A stretch of 64,000 bases of DNA from Chytridium lagenaria. Its lineage: Eukaryota; Chytridiomycota; Chytridiomycetes; Chytridiales; Chytridiaceae. This document shows positions 34,295 through 45,369 of the stretch, one piece after another; positions within the stretch are counted from its first letter, which is position 1, and each line of letters opens with the position of its first letter. The DNA is taken from assembly GCA_025449115.1 (NCBI GenBank), contig JAHLKC010000067.1:124001-188000 (forward strand), written 5' to 3'. The translations under genes and the position numbers were made by a program. Under the pieces are notes generated by a model that searched no databases, was not told where the DNA came from, and saw only the letters and a list, made by a program, of their open reading frames with translations.

Positions 34295-36751
34295 CTGTTG
34301 CGGTGTGTACGGCATGGTGAAGGTAAGTCTCATTCCATGCTCTAAACACCAATCCTTCATTGGTTTGTTGTTGAATTCACCGCCGTTGTCTGCCACGATT
34401 TCAATGAGTTTTCTTTTGATTTTCTTCTCGGCTTCTTCTTTAAAACTTTTGATGAACTTGAATGACTCATTCTTCTTCTTGCACAGGTAAACGGTAACGT
34501 AGTTTGTCGCGCTGTCTACGATGGTGAGGAAGTAACGTGCGCCGCCATTTGACGCGGTCTTCATAGGTCCAACGATGTCGACGTGGATTTTCTCGAGAGG
34601 CTCCTTGGCTTTCAACTCGTCGGGTTTGTCAGGAAATGATGTCCTTGTCATTTTCCCATCAACACAACCCTCACACAGGTAAGTGTCATCTTCATTCGTC
34701 ATCTTGACCCCCTTTGCTACCTTCATTAACTTCTTCACTCCCTTCTTTCCTAGATGACCCAGCCGCAAGTGCCACTGGTGCGGTGTCAGAGCCTTCTCGA
34801 CCTTTACTGAGGAAGTGCTTGGCTTGAATTCGATGACTTGATCAAGGTAAATGAGATTCTCTTTGCTGCTGTAGGTAAACGTTGCAAGTGCTTGTGCTGA
34901 CGGTTCTTTCTTTGGTTTAAGGTCGTATCCGTCGTCCTTCGGGAATATGTCAAGATCCTTCTTTCTCGCCATCCCAAGCGCAGATCAGGTTCCGTCCGAT
35001 GTTTGGTACGTATAAACGTTCTTGAGTATTAACGTTCCTGTTCTTTCGCCGTTTCTAATCTTCACTTCACAGTCACCGACTCCACGGGATTCAAGGTTGC
35101 TGTTGTTGTCGGCAGTGCTGATGTTGCACTGAATGGAGCGGTAGTTCGACAGGATGTTGCGCTGGAACGTCATGTGGTGAGTTGCTCCAGAGTCTAACAT
35201 CCATCTGGTGTCTCTAGTCTGGGGACCGCCTTCCGAGCTCATGTTGCACGGTAGGTACTGCTGCAACGAATACTACAGGATTTCCTCCGTTGTTGTTGTT
35301 CTGATTGTTGTTTTGGTTTGCCAGGTTTGCATTGGGTCCTCGATTCCAACCACCTCCGCCTCGACACTCCTCTTCCGCGTCCTCCTCGACCACGGAAACC
35401 ACCTCGGCCTCTTCCACGGAAAAAGCCTCTTCCTGCAGCCGCAGGTTGAGCTTGAGGTTCGTTGTCTCTTTCATTTCTGTTGTCGTTATTTCTTCTCGCG
35501 CTCCAACAGTCTCTTGCTAAGTGTCCTTCTTTCCGCAATTGTAGCATTCTCGGGTCCTCGCCGCCGCGGTGTCTTTGTTGTTGATTATTGTAGCGTCCCG
35601 CAGCGTGAGCCTGAGCGCCTTCATTCTCTTCATTTTCTTTCTTTCTCTCTTTCAGTTTCGTTTCATGATCTAACAGCTTTCCAACGACATAGGCATAGTC
35701 AGCCTCGGCTTTGGGTTCGTTCTCGAGGAGATTGACTATGATGTCGTATGCTTCCGGGAGGGTCGTCAAGAGGATGGAGATGTGTTGCGGGGTTGCCGTG
35801 TCTTCCCCCGCTGCCTTCAGTTGCTGAATGGTTGACGAGACCTCCGCGATGTAAGTCTTTAAGTCGTCTTCTTCTTTCATCTTCAAGTTCGTGAGTTTGC
35901 GTCTAATCGCGTTTCTGTTCGTCTGAGCCTTTCTTTCATAGGTCTCGATTATTTTATCCCAGTCGCCTTTGCCGTGGATTCATCCTGTATCAACGGTAGG
36001 ATGATGTCGTGAACTCTTGATTCATTCTTGCTTTTGCTTTCATGTCCAGGTCTTCTTCTTCTAACCTAGTCTTCTTTTCGGCATTTGTAGGCGTGTCAAC
36101 GACTGCATAGGGCGTCCAGCCCTTCTCGACGATCTTCCAAAGGCCTTTGCCTTTCAAGTACCCGATCATGCGGTACTTCCAGATGTGGAACTGTGTCCCA
36201 TCAAACATCACCGGTTTGTCGTCGTTTCTTTCGTCATCTTCTCGTGTTGACAGCTTGCTTTCTTTCTTGGGATGAATGCTCTTTTCTCTTTTACTCTTCG
36301 GCCCTCAAATGGATCGATTCACTCCTCCTTCCAACCAGGTGAAGTGCTACCACTTGTAGGGGTTACGGGGCTCAATTGTAATTAAATTATAATTATTAAT
36401 AAAGAGAATTAAACTATAAAGAATAGTGATGGAGTCTCCAGCGGTGACAGGGAGGTAATTACTACGAAACTTCCATATATTAATGTTAACTACTTTTCGC
36501 AATACATGTAGAGGGTGGGGATTTACACCAGAACTCATGACCCGTAAATCCCTCCAAACGTATCATAAATAAACATAAAGTAATAAGGTTAAGGGATTAA
36601 CGCTTCCTCAAATGGAATGAGGAGCTCAATAAACTGATCAACTCAAAACTTAAAATAACGCGTAAACAAATAGGTTCGGGGGAAAAATAACTTAGACAAA
36701 ATAACGAATGTGGGTGAGTGAAACAAAATAGAAAGATGAATAAACCCAACA
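34295..36751 (-). mobile_element. Copia C, copy C2 (5' part only)
   Basis: It has a 5' LTR at 36751-36355, then Gag (start lost by a frame slip near 36225) with several slips, RGG-rich tract, protease LDSGATHHM near 35195, zinc segment and integrase up to MPYTPQQ at 34296. There the C1 5' LTR joins directly. Nearly the same sequence as C1, so both are recent. The right-hand flank (TTACC) is Harbinger Myb gene sequence. Confidence 0.88.
36355..36751 (-). repeat. 5' LTR of copia C2
   Basis: TGTAGGGGTTACGGGGCTCA to TAAACCCAACA, 397 bp. Differs from the C1 LTR by scattered substitutions and small indels. Confidence 0.9.
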
Positions 36752-37256
36752 TTACCGATACTGAATGGGGAACACTCAGATGGGTCGGTCACTAAGCGCA
36801 GGTTGCGCGGCGCAAGAGGAAAGCGCGATTATCAGTGGAGATTTCTGACAATGTGATTGGTACGGGCAGCAGTGCGGTGACGACATCAATCCCCGCCGTG
36901 AAGAAAGAGATTCCCATGTCTCCGGTCTAGGAAAAGAAAATGCTCCCGTCACCTCTCGCTCCCACAAAAAACCCAAACGGAAGGAGCCATTAAGTGAAAT
37001 TGTGCAAAGCTTTTCCTCCACTGTTAACTCCTTCACCAACGCCTTCATGAAGAAGACTTCAGCAAAAATGGACACTAATGCGGATGCGCAGCTTCGATAC
37101 TTGAAGTCTGAGATTACTGGCGACAAAATTCGTATCGCCAAAGTTATTGGTTTACTCAATGATCCTAACAAAGCAGCCACTTATATTCGCCTTGATGATC
37201 ATTTGTTGCAGGAACTTTGGATAGATGCGCAGCTTTCTGTTAGTAGTCATAACTAA
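36752..37256 (+). pseudogene. Harbinger Myb/SANT-like protein, 3' part
   Basis: After the copia C insertion the sequence resumes and reads KENAPVTSRSHKKPKRKEPL, SEIVQSFSSTVNSFTNAFMK, then LDDHLLQELWIDAQLSVSSH and stop. This Ser/Lys-rich linker followed by a helical C-terminal tail is the usual end of plant and fungal Harbinger Myb-like proteins. It is convergent with the transposase, 53 bp apart. Confidence 0.72.
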
Positions 37257-37308
37257 GAACATCATTTTAATAAAGATCCAATTATTTTTTAATCATATAA
37301 AGAAAACA

Positions 37309-38823
37309 TCAGTAGACCTCTTCTTGATTTCCCATTTCATAAGCCCATAATTCGCGCGCAATTTGGTCTCGCAGTTGCGTCATGTTAAATCCCTGAGCTT
37401 GGGGCAAATCCAGGTCGTCATCGTCATCATTAACAACACCAACCTGGGCCCACTCGTTAAATTGCAGCTCCAGTTCCATTCGACTTAAGTGATCGTTAAA
37501 AGTGTCGGATCCATGCAGCCTAATGAAGTTGTGAACAACAGCGAGAGAGTAGACAAGGTCTCATTGCGTCTCCAGATCATAATTCTCATATTGCTCAAGA
37601 TCGGAAATCGCTTCTTCCAGACCCCAAAAGTGCACTCCACGTGCATCCTCAACTGGGAGTGTCGATAGTTGAATAGCTCTTTTCTGTTCTTTGCGTTCAA
37701 TCTTTGGAGAAGAGGATGAGGTGAAGGAAGTGGGAATAAACTTATCAGAAAAAGAAAATGGAAACATATAAATTAAAATACCGTCTTCCTGCTGGTCCAT
37801 CCTTCCACTCACGTAAATGATACCGCACAGAACGATATGGAGGCAAACAATGGAGGATGACAAATATCCAGCATCTCCAAGGAAGTACTTGCCTGGTGGC
37901 GCCGTGAAACTACTCTGGCACGCACTTGCCAACACCTGAAACAGAAAGGTCAAAATAAACATGCAAAAGTGATGAAAAACGTATTACCATGGAGTCATGC
38001 GCACTACCCTCCCAACCAGCCAAGCAGTATTGGAACTTCAAATCAATATCCACCACTCCAAGAACATTCTGTGAATGAGCTCTTTTCCGGTTTTGATATT
38101 GGGATGACATAGAGGCAGGAACCTTTGCGTCAATGTGTGTTCCGTCCAAAGATCCAACACAATCAGGAAAAAATGGAAAGAATTGGGTATCCTCAAGAAT
38201 TGCTTGCGGTGTGGGGGTGTTATCATCAACTAGCGTAACGTATTTCGGGTAAAGCGTCACGAGGGCTCGAATTACTTGATGAAAAACGCGAGAGATCGTC
38301 TCGCCGCTGTGGACAAAACGATATGCTGAACCCCGATTGCTCTGTTTTGACCGACAATATGGAGGAAGATTGCCAGCTTCTCGTCAGGGAAAACAGCTTT
38401 TCCTTTGCCAAGTCTTCCCGTTGCAGCAATCTCTGAAGACAGCAGCCTTGGTTATGTTAGGAGGGCGAGAGGTTTGGATGAAATGGGAAGTACTCACTTA
38501 AACATACCCGTGTCCATCCTAAACGCATCATGGCACCAAGCATCATGTCCTTCAAGAACCTCCTGAACATGCTCTTTTCCACTTAATGCTGATGTGTGCT
38601 GGGGTTTCTTTTCAAAGTGGAAGCGAGCCTTATGGACGAGAAGGTTGGCAACGGAGATGACTTCAGCGTATGCAAGAACCTCCATCATGTCTTCCAGGTC
38701 CCTGTCTGAATCATCACTATTGCTGATTGATGTATCATCTTCGACATTGGACTGGTCGCTGGACTCGCTTTCGGATGGGTCCTGCCCATCTGTCATCGCA
38801 ACATCTTCAAAGATGGCTTCCAT
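37309..38823 (-). CDS. PIF/Harbinger transposase (DDE superfamily, HARBI1-like)
   Basis: It starts MEAIFEDVAMTDGQDPSESE with an acidic N-terminus. The core text gives the catalytic acids: D in CVGSLDGTHID (near 38140), D in KYFLGDAGY (near 37885) and E in HVECTFGVWKKRF (near 37640). Between them lie SQNVLGVVDIDLKFQYCLAG and GWEGSAHDSMV. It ends VHNFIRLHGSDTFNDH...NMTQLRDQIARELWAYEMGN, stop at 37309. Introns near 38440-38490, 37940-37990 and 37690-37790 are likely. Small slips occur near 38370 and 37580, so activity is doubtful. Transposase cuts and pastes the element, with the Myb-like partner. Confidence 0.85.
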
Positions 38824-39379
38824 GTTATCGACTTTGACTTTTTGTTTATTGTTATGAAAAAAACAGGGGTGTGGTTGGAGTCGTCATCTGTGTGTGACCA
38901 AGTTCTTCAAGTTCTTCTCCATTTTTTTACCTCCAGAGGTGAAAGAATTTCTACACAATATTCCAGGCTTTTTCACACATTTACAGGCGGCATCCAAACA
39001 GCTCATTTGTAAGAAAAAATTTCTTGACCATTTTACTCCGTAAACCAAACGGTGACTGTAAGATTTTGAGGTGAAAAAAAATTGTACAGGTGGAACCAAA
39101 CACCACCTTGTAACACTTGCTGGAAATTTCGAATTTTACAGGACAATCCAAACACGACATTTCTTCACGTATTTTACACACTCTTGCACACGAAATTTTT
39201 ACTATAATTTTCAGGTGTAACTGCCTGATCCAAACAAAGCCTAAGCCAAAATACTTATTACTTGCACGTTTTTAGATATGCTGTTTAATGCAATAAATAA
39301 TTGTGAAAATGAGGCCCACACTGACTGAACTCTCCTCCTCCCTGCAACCGATCTGAAAAATATCCTGCATATCCCCTCC

Positions 39380-39640
39380 AGCATCACCTCTCCTTATGAA
39401 GTGTTTCATGAGATAGCACCATTAATCAAGCACCTGCATGTTGCCGGTTGTGAGTGTGATTACTTTTTGCCTAAGTCACAACATAACTCTAAGCTTGGTT
39501 CTCACACTGCACTCGCCGTTCACATAGGTGCTTTGCCGAAATTCCTAGCTAAACTTTTAGATCTACATACTAATAGGCTCATTTACAGCCGCCACGCAGA
39601 TGTTACCTTTCACAAGACCACTGTTCCTCCCTTGCTGCCT
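39380..39640 (+). pseudogene. Copia integrase C-terminal remnant
   Basis: SPYEVFHEIAPLIKHLHVAG...CDYFLPKSQHNSKLGSHTA...LLDLHTNRLIYSRHADVTFH follows the copia integrase/hinge pattern (PYE.. H.RVFGC.. K.. DL.T.R...SR.V.F). It belongs to none of families A-D. No other part of the element is recognisable nearby. Confidence 0.6.
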
Positions 39641-39789
39641 GTCCCTTCCTTCCTGATGCACCATTATCCTCCTTCATCCCAACCTTCAACCCTACTGAAC
39701 GTTCTTCACTTGACAAGGTCACACAAAATTACCTGTCATTTGTTTCCAAACATCGACCTACCTTTCCACCTCACCTCCTACCATTGACA

Positions 39790-41600
39790 ATTTGCCTCTA
39801 CCACCCACTGCAGCTCTCTTGTGCTGTACAGCTCTGCTGTTCTTGCAAGGTTTTATTATGGAAAAGGAAGAGAAATAACGAAGAATAATGAAAAGAACCT
39901 ACGCAAGGATCACACTTACCGAGGTAGAAAGGGCTACAAGGAGGGAGTCTATCCTTCTCCATGGAGTATCCTGGACCTTCACAATCATCTGTAAGCTGTT
40001 AAACCTCCTTCCTACTTCCTCCTATTGTCTGTTTGCGGATCCTCTCTGGTCGCACTCCCTGTTGAGGACAAGTAGACAGCCCAGATCATCGTAAAGAAAG
40101 CAGTAATAGAGTGGTTTATCTGAGCAGGTGTTTCTAAGAGGTTGTGCCATGAATTCTCAATAACTCTGGTTTACCATTCCTAGACTTGGTTGTCTTGACC
40201 TAGCATTGCGGCACCCTCTGGCAATGTCCATCCTTGAACGCCTCACAGTATACTCAAAAACATTGTGTAATAAAAGGGTGGGAGAGCACAAACAGGGCTG
40301 GCCTAGAACGAGGTCTTTTATGGGTGTTATAAATAAATCAAGATTTCCTCAATCTCTAATTTACAGAATACGATCAAGGGGGATATGATATGTACACAAA
40401 CACAACAAAACACACACAACATAAACACAAGCCCGCCGTCAACCCCGCACACATAATAGATCTCCACGCACATAAGAAAAGGGCTTACGTAGCCATGTGG
40501 GCTAGACAGGAAGGGGAGAGACAAAGGGTAATGGGAGGTAAGATATTTAACAAACAATTTAGAGCAAGTACTTAAACACTTGTGCCTGTTTAGTGGAGTT
40601 CCTTCATAATTTCACACGTACTCCTAGCTCAAGAGTCAAGCCCTATTCTGTTTTTAGTGACAGCGGGGATTTAAGTTGCAGTGGATCTAATGGTCAATAA
40701 GAGAGGGAAACAGAGATAACGCCTAGTGATTGGATCCAAAGAAACTAGGGGAAGGGGTCTATGATAAGGGATTCCACCCTGCTCCAAGGATTGAAATAGG
40801 TCTCTAGATTGCTGCAATAAGCTGTTTTAGCATGTTTCTATCTCAAGCACGTTCATCCAGGACCCTGCTCATGCAGCACTTCCACTGTATGCATGATGAT
40901 GTTCTCTCTGGTGGCCTCCTCTGCTAAACCTTGACATACGGAGGTAGAGATCATATTGAAGGTGACTCTATTAACTCTCTGTATGTACTCCAGAGTTGAG
41001 AATAAAGCCCTACACATTTGTTAAGGGATGCAAGAATTTGTTGTGATGAGGGGATTCATTTGGTCGTTCTTGTGTCAGTACTAAGGGGAGTAAAGAAAAA
41101 AGTGCCTCATAACTACACTACCATTTTTGCCCCAGGCTAAAATCAGAAAATTGACTTTTTGTCAAAATTCACAAATAAGATTGGTATAAATTCAGGTTGA
41201 TTTTAAAAAATGATGGATTTTGCTTGACGGAACTCATCTGATATAAAGCAAAAACATTGTAACACACAATTAATATTTTCTTCACCTCAATCCACACACC
41301 CAAGGTAATACCACAGGAAAAATCTTTATATTGTGAGGAAAAATCCTTGATTCTTATTGGACAAGCTGCGTCATGGCGTGACCACCAAATCCCCATCAAC
41401 ATTAAGAATTCTTGATGTCCGCAACAATACGGCACAAACAAAGTTACAAGAGCCATCACTGGTAGGGACAAAGTCCCATGTTGTTTGACATGAGAAAACG
41501 TTCGAACATCAAGAGGCTTTCAAGCGGTGGTATCTTCTAAGAGTCCGCAGCCATACCATGGTAACAGCTTTGCGATGAAAGAAGCATTTTTATTAATGGC
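39790..41600. other. Non-coding, no gene seen
   Basis: Only short frames without family resemblance. The text near 40905-40970 (CTCCTCTGCTAAACC) resembles 2620-2660, and ACTCCTAGCTCAAGAGTC near 40620 resembles the reverse of 46268-46290, so this is probably worn dispersed repeat. Confidence 0.45.
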
Positions 41601-41970
41601 ATTAATAGGGTTATGCGCGGCGCTCCATTGAGTCAAGACCAAATGGATGCTGTAGACTTTGGACAGTATTCAAGGGCTGGTAGTGATGCCGAAGACCCAG
41701 TTGCCAAAGACGGGGTGTCAGACAACATTGGGGATGACGATGGGATTTCAGACCATGTTGGGGAAGATGGTGATAGCACTGATGACGGTGAGACAAATGA
41801 AATACCTTCTCACGCCTCTATCGGAGCTTGGTGTTGCCAATGTTCCCACCGCAAACCAGCTTTGACAGCGCGACGGCAGCTTCCTCTAGCTCCAACAATG
41901 AAGTGTATTGGACGATCTTCGCAGAATTATTCTATTTTGTACGCCCATGCGGAATCGTTATTAGCTCCCT

Positions 41971-42062
41971 GTCACCTCTGGAGACTCATCATTAGTTTTC
42001 GTAGTTTATTTACTTTATTGATTCTTTATATTTAATTACATTTGAGCCCCGTAACCTCTACA
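41971..42062 (+). repeat. LTR remnant, C/D type
   Basis: GTCACCTCTGGAGACTCATC...TTTGAGCCCCGTAACCTCTACA is the last 90 bp of a C/D-type LTR in forward sense, with the conserved GAGCCCCGT block near its end. The rest is missing. Confidence 0.65.
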
Positions 42063-43729
42063 GCGCGAGATTTTTGCCGTAGGTGGTGCGTATTGAATTT
42101 CGAAAGAGTTGAATAAAAAAAATGCATTAATAATAAAAGTTTTCGCGTTGATGTCGGATAACCCTCGTTCAAGTCAATTGGCAAACATTTGCCGCGGTAA
42201 TCCTAGCCTACCATGTCGGTTCTGTTATTATGACAAAAGAGAAGCATTTGTCAAAGCCATGCAAAGACGAATCCCAGGTTTGGCCGCCCAAGTACGTAAG
42301 CCCTGGGAAACTCTTGGTTTTCTGGAGGAGATGGAAAAGGCGGATATCAACTCCGCAAAGACAAACATTCGAGAAACACAGGGATTGATGGAGATTCTAA
42401 ACAAGCCCTCTATTTTTGCTGCCATACTTGAATCCTCATGCCGACCTCCCAATTGAAATCCTTCATACCTATCTTCTAGGTACTATTTGTATATTTTTTA
42501 TATTCAGCCCAATCATATTCTCACATTATAGGCATTTTAAAATACACGTTGAGGAGGACATGGACAAGCTGAATGACGCCAATAAGCATCAATTGGGAAT
42601 TCGTGTGCAGTCACTCAATTGGGATGGGCTGGACTGCCCCAAATTAAGGCCAGAATCATTGTGTCGGTATAGCGGATCTTTTGTTGGACAAGACTTCAAG
42701 GTTGTGTGTCAGATCGCTCCTTTCATATTTTTTCAACATTGTTAGCGACACCGCATTACAAATGTGGGTTTCAAATAGGGCATATTGGTCGGCTACTTTA
42801 TCAGAGAACGATAATGGGGATGGACACATATTGCGCCAAACTTGATGCTCATTTAAGGCAATTAGCCATCATTATGTTGTCGGCGGAGGAGACGGAAACA
42901 GGCAAATTATCTAAGCAAGTATGTGATGTGTAATCAAACTTTTTATTAACAATATCTTTTTTTTGATCTCTTGCTTAATCGGTACATATGAAGGAGATGA
43001 TTAAAGAGTTAACGGGCAAGGCAAAGTTGCATCTGCTGCTGGCTCACGCTACAGAAGTAATCCGTCGTTTCGATCACTGATATTTTATGCCACGGAAAAG
43101 TGTGAGTCTAAGAACGGAACAGTCAGGGGGAGTATTCAATACACAAACCGTTCTGCGCCAAGTCTGGACGTCGCTTTTTTATTCACCACACAAGAGGCAT
43201 TAAGACTTATTTTTGCGGGTGGCTACTATGCAGTGGATCAGCCAATTACCTATTCAGAAACTTCAAACTCGATCTCCCAAGCATTGTCAGGCTGAAACAG
43301 AGGTTTTACTTTACGGTTCCTCCAGCAAGCTCACATTGGACTACCTTGGAATAAGGGTTAATCACCGAGAATTAGAGCCATCACAAGGTAATTGTTAGGG
43401 TATTTTTAAAAAACCGTATCTCACAATTAAATGTAAGGCTGCCCCTTCTTGTATTGAATAGCTTGCGGGTGTTCGCCAATTTTGTTGATTTATCAAACAA
43501 CGTCGCCATCACCGCGGTTAATGTTCAACATCGCTGCCTAAACCATTGCATGCAGACTGGACAAAAGAAGATTCTTACTGAACGCCAACAAACTGGCACA
43601 TTTTCCCGAGTAATTGAGCATGGAGATGATAAGTTTTTTATTCTAATTCATTTGCCCACGGCAAACAGGACGTATGCAAATAGGCTGTCGCGATTTGACA
43701 ACGCTGAGGATACTAATGTGGGTGTGATC

Positions 43730-44160
43730 CTACTTCAATCTCAGCACACAGCAAACGCAACCCCGCCACCAACATCTGCCAGAGGTAGTTCACGATTCAA
43801 TTAATATATTTGACACCTGATAGTGAACCAACCTCCGCCACTTTCCACGATAAGGGCCACCCTTGGACTTCCTCTCAACAGCTTAACGTTGAGGGAGTGA
43901 TTCCATTGCAGAGGTAATTCGCAATTCAATAAATATATTTAACACGCCAGTTTCCACGATAAGGGCACCCCGCCAACTTTCTCTCCGCAAGTTAACGTTG
44001 AGAGTGTGATCCCATCACAGTCTCAGCACACAGAAAACCTGAGCCCACCACCAACATCTGCCAGAGGTAAGTTGCAATCCAATACATATTTAACACACCT
44101 TAGTGAACCAACCTCCTCCAGTTCCCACGTTAGGAGCCATGCCGTCAACTTCTTCTCAAC
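43730..44160 (+). repeat. Imperfect tandem duplication in the transposase 3' part
   Basis: The unit CTCAGCACACAG(C/A)AAAC...CCACCAACATCTGCCAGAGGTA(A/G) followed by AATAxATATTT(A/G)ACAC and TTCCACG(A/T)TA(A/G)G occurs about three times (43738, a shortened copy around 43905, 44020). Each ends in an AGAGGTA donor-like sequence, so it is an exon-plus-intron duplication. Confidence 0.65.
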
Positions 44161-45369
44161 CCCTCACGCTGAACACCATCGAAGACGTGAACCAATGCCG
44201 CACAACATAAGTTATAATTTTATTATCAGCAGACTACTTAAAGGATTTTGGTACTTGGTGGTGTATTACATTAGTAGGGATGATCAACATGACAAAGACA
44301 GTACAGGGTACTCAGATGATGAGCCATCACGTACCAATATGCTCAACCGGAGAAAAAACCACTAACCTCTCACCCAACATATGTTTAAAAGTCGTCTTTA
44401 GTGTCTCTTGTAAACGCTTTTGTTATCTACGATCCCACTGCTGCCCCAAACAACCTAGTAACGACACAGGGTATACCTGCCTCTCAGGCCGTCATATACC
44501 TACAGCAAATAAAGTTAATTCCAAGTGATTGGCCTTCAGAGGACCCTCACTTGACGAACTCTGTTGGTAAGCTTTTAAACAATTGCTTGACTCATTCCAA
44601 GTCAACGTTGAAGCGCAAGGCATATTCATTTTTTTGCAAATTACACTTACAAAACTTTTCCGCAGATCAAAGAAGGTTGTAAAAAGCATTTCTGGGCAAG
44701 AGTATATCCCCGTTTGCTTCTGTTCTTGCTAGCTGTAATGGCCAGGAAGTCACGGAACACACAAGGCAACGAGCGGCTCTTCTTATAAGTAAAAAGTTCT
44801 GACTTTCTCAAAATAACACAGTAAGAGATGATTACATGGTGAATATTGCAAAACTCGTAACTCGCGAAAAACCTTCGACTCGAATCCTGGATAAAGACAT
44901 TGACCTTGACGAACTAAGTCTTTGCATGGAAGCAAACTGTAATGTGCATTCTTGAACAGGTCAAATCATTATTTATTCTTTTATTTATTTCTATTGACTG
45001 ATGGACCTTTTTGCATTTTAGGATTCTTATAAATTTCAACACTTACCTTGCGGAACCAACCCCGAACACACCTCACCATCCCCCAACACCATCCGTTGCA
45101 ATACCGTCAACATCGGAAAGCATGATCTCTGGCTCCACGTTCATACCATCACCATCACTGTGTGGTACACCTAGAAACTTTGGTCAAACACAAGGGAATC
45201 GTTCCTATCCTGAAACGTTTGTGAGAACACACACAAATCTGACAACACCAACACCAAGCTCCGCTACTTTTCCCCAAATATCTTCTCGTGTTTCTGGCGG
45301 GGACTCAAGTTCCTTCACGAGCACTTCCACCGCAAACTTAGATTTGCAAGCAATTACTAACTCTTAGCA

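Larger units (their letters stand above)
28811..39241. mobile_element. PIF/Harbinger DNA transposon with nested copia C
   Basis: Its left end is GGTTGCGTTTGGATC and its right end reversed is GGCTTTGTTTGGATC; both are flanked by TAA (28808-28810 and 39242-39244), the 3-bp duplication typical of this superfamily. It carries the two expected convergent genes: a Myb/SANT-like protein (plus strand, split) and a DDE_4 transposase (minus strand). Without the copia insertion (about 29755-36751) it would be about 3.4 kb. Confidence 0.88.
41613..45367 (+). pseudogene. Decayed large DDE-type transposase (KDZ/Plavaka/CMC-like)
   Basis: Pieces in order are an acidic stretch (DDDGISDHVGEDGDSTDDGE, 41700), SDNPRSSQLA...PCRFCYYDKRE (42160), LPIEILHTYLLG (42446), LNWDGLDCPKLRPESLCRYS and GSFVGQDFKVVCQIAPFIFF (42600-42740), and ELTGKAKLHLLLAHATEVIR (43010). 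C-terminal NVQHRCLNHCMQTGQKK..ER..T...VIEHGDDKFFILI follows (43520-43660). This succession is that of the large fungal transposases with the P(V/I)E(V/I)LH..LLG and Y.GS..G.DF+V..Q+APF blocks. LTR debris interrupts at 41971-42062. Further exons (44410-45366, Ser/Thr/Pro-rich at the end) may belong. Stops and gaps make it inactive. Confidence 0.65.

Noticed and set aside
36776..37180. 134-aa minus-strand frame
   Set aside because: Overlaps the 3' part of the Harbinger Myb-like gene, which has better continuity with the 5' half at 29.2-29.75 kb.
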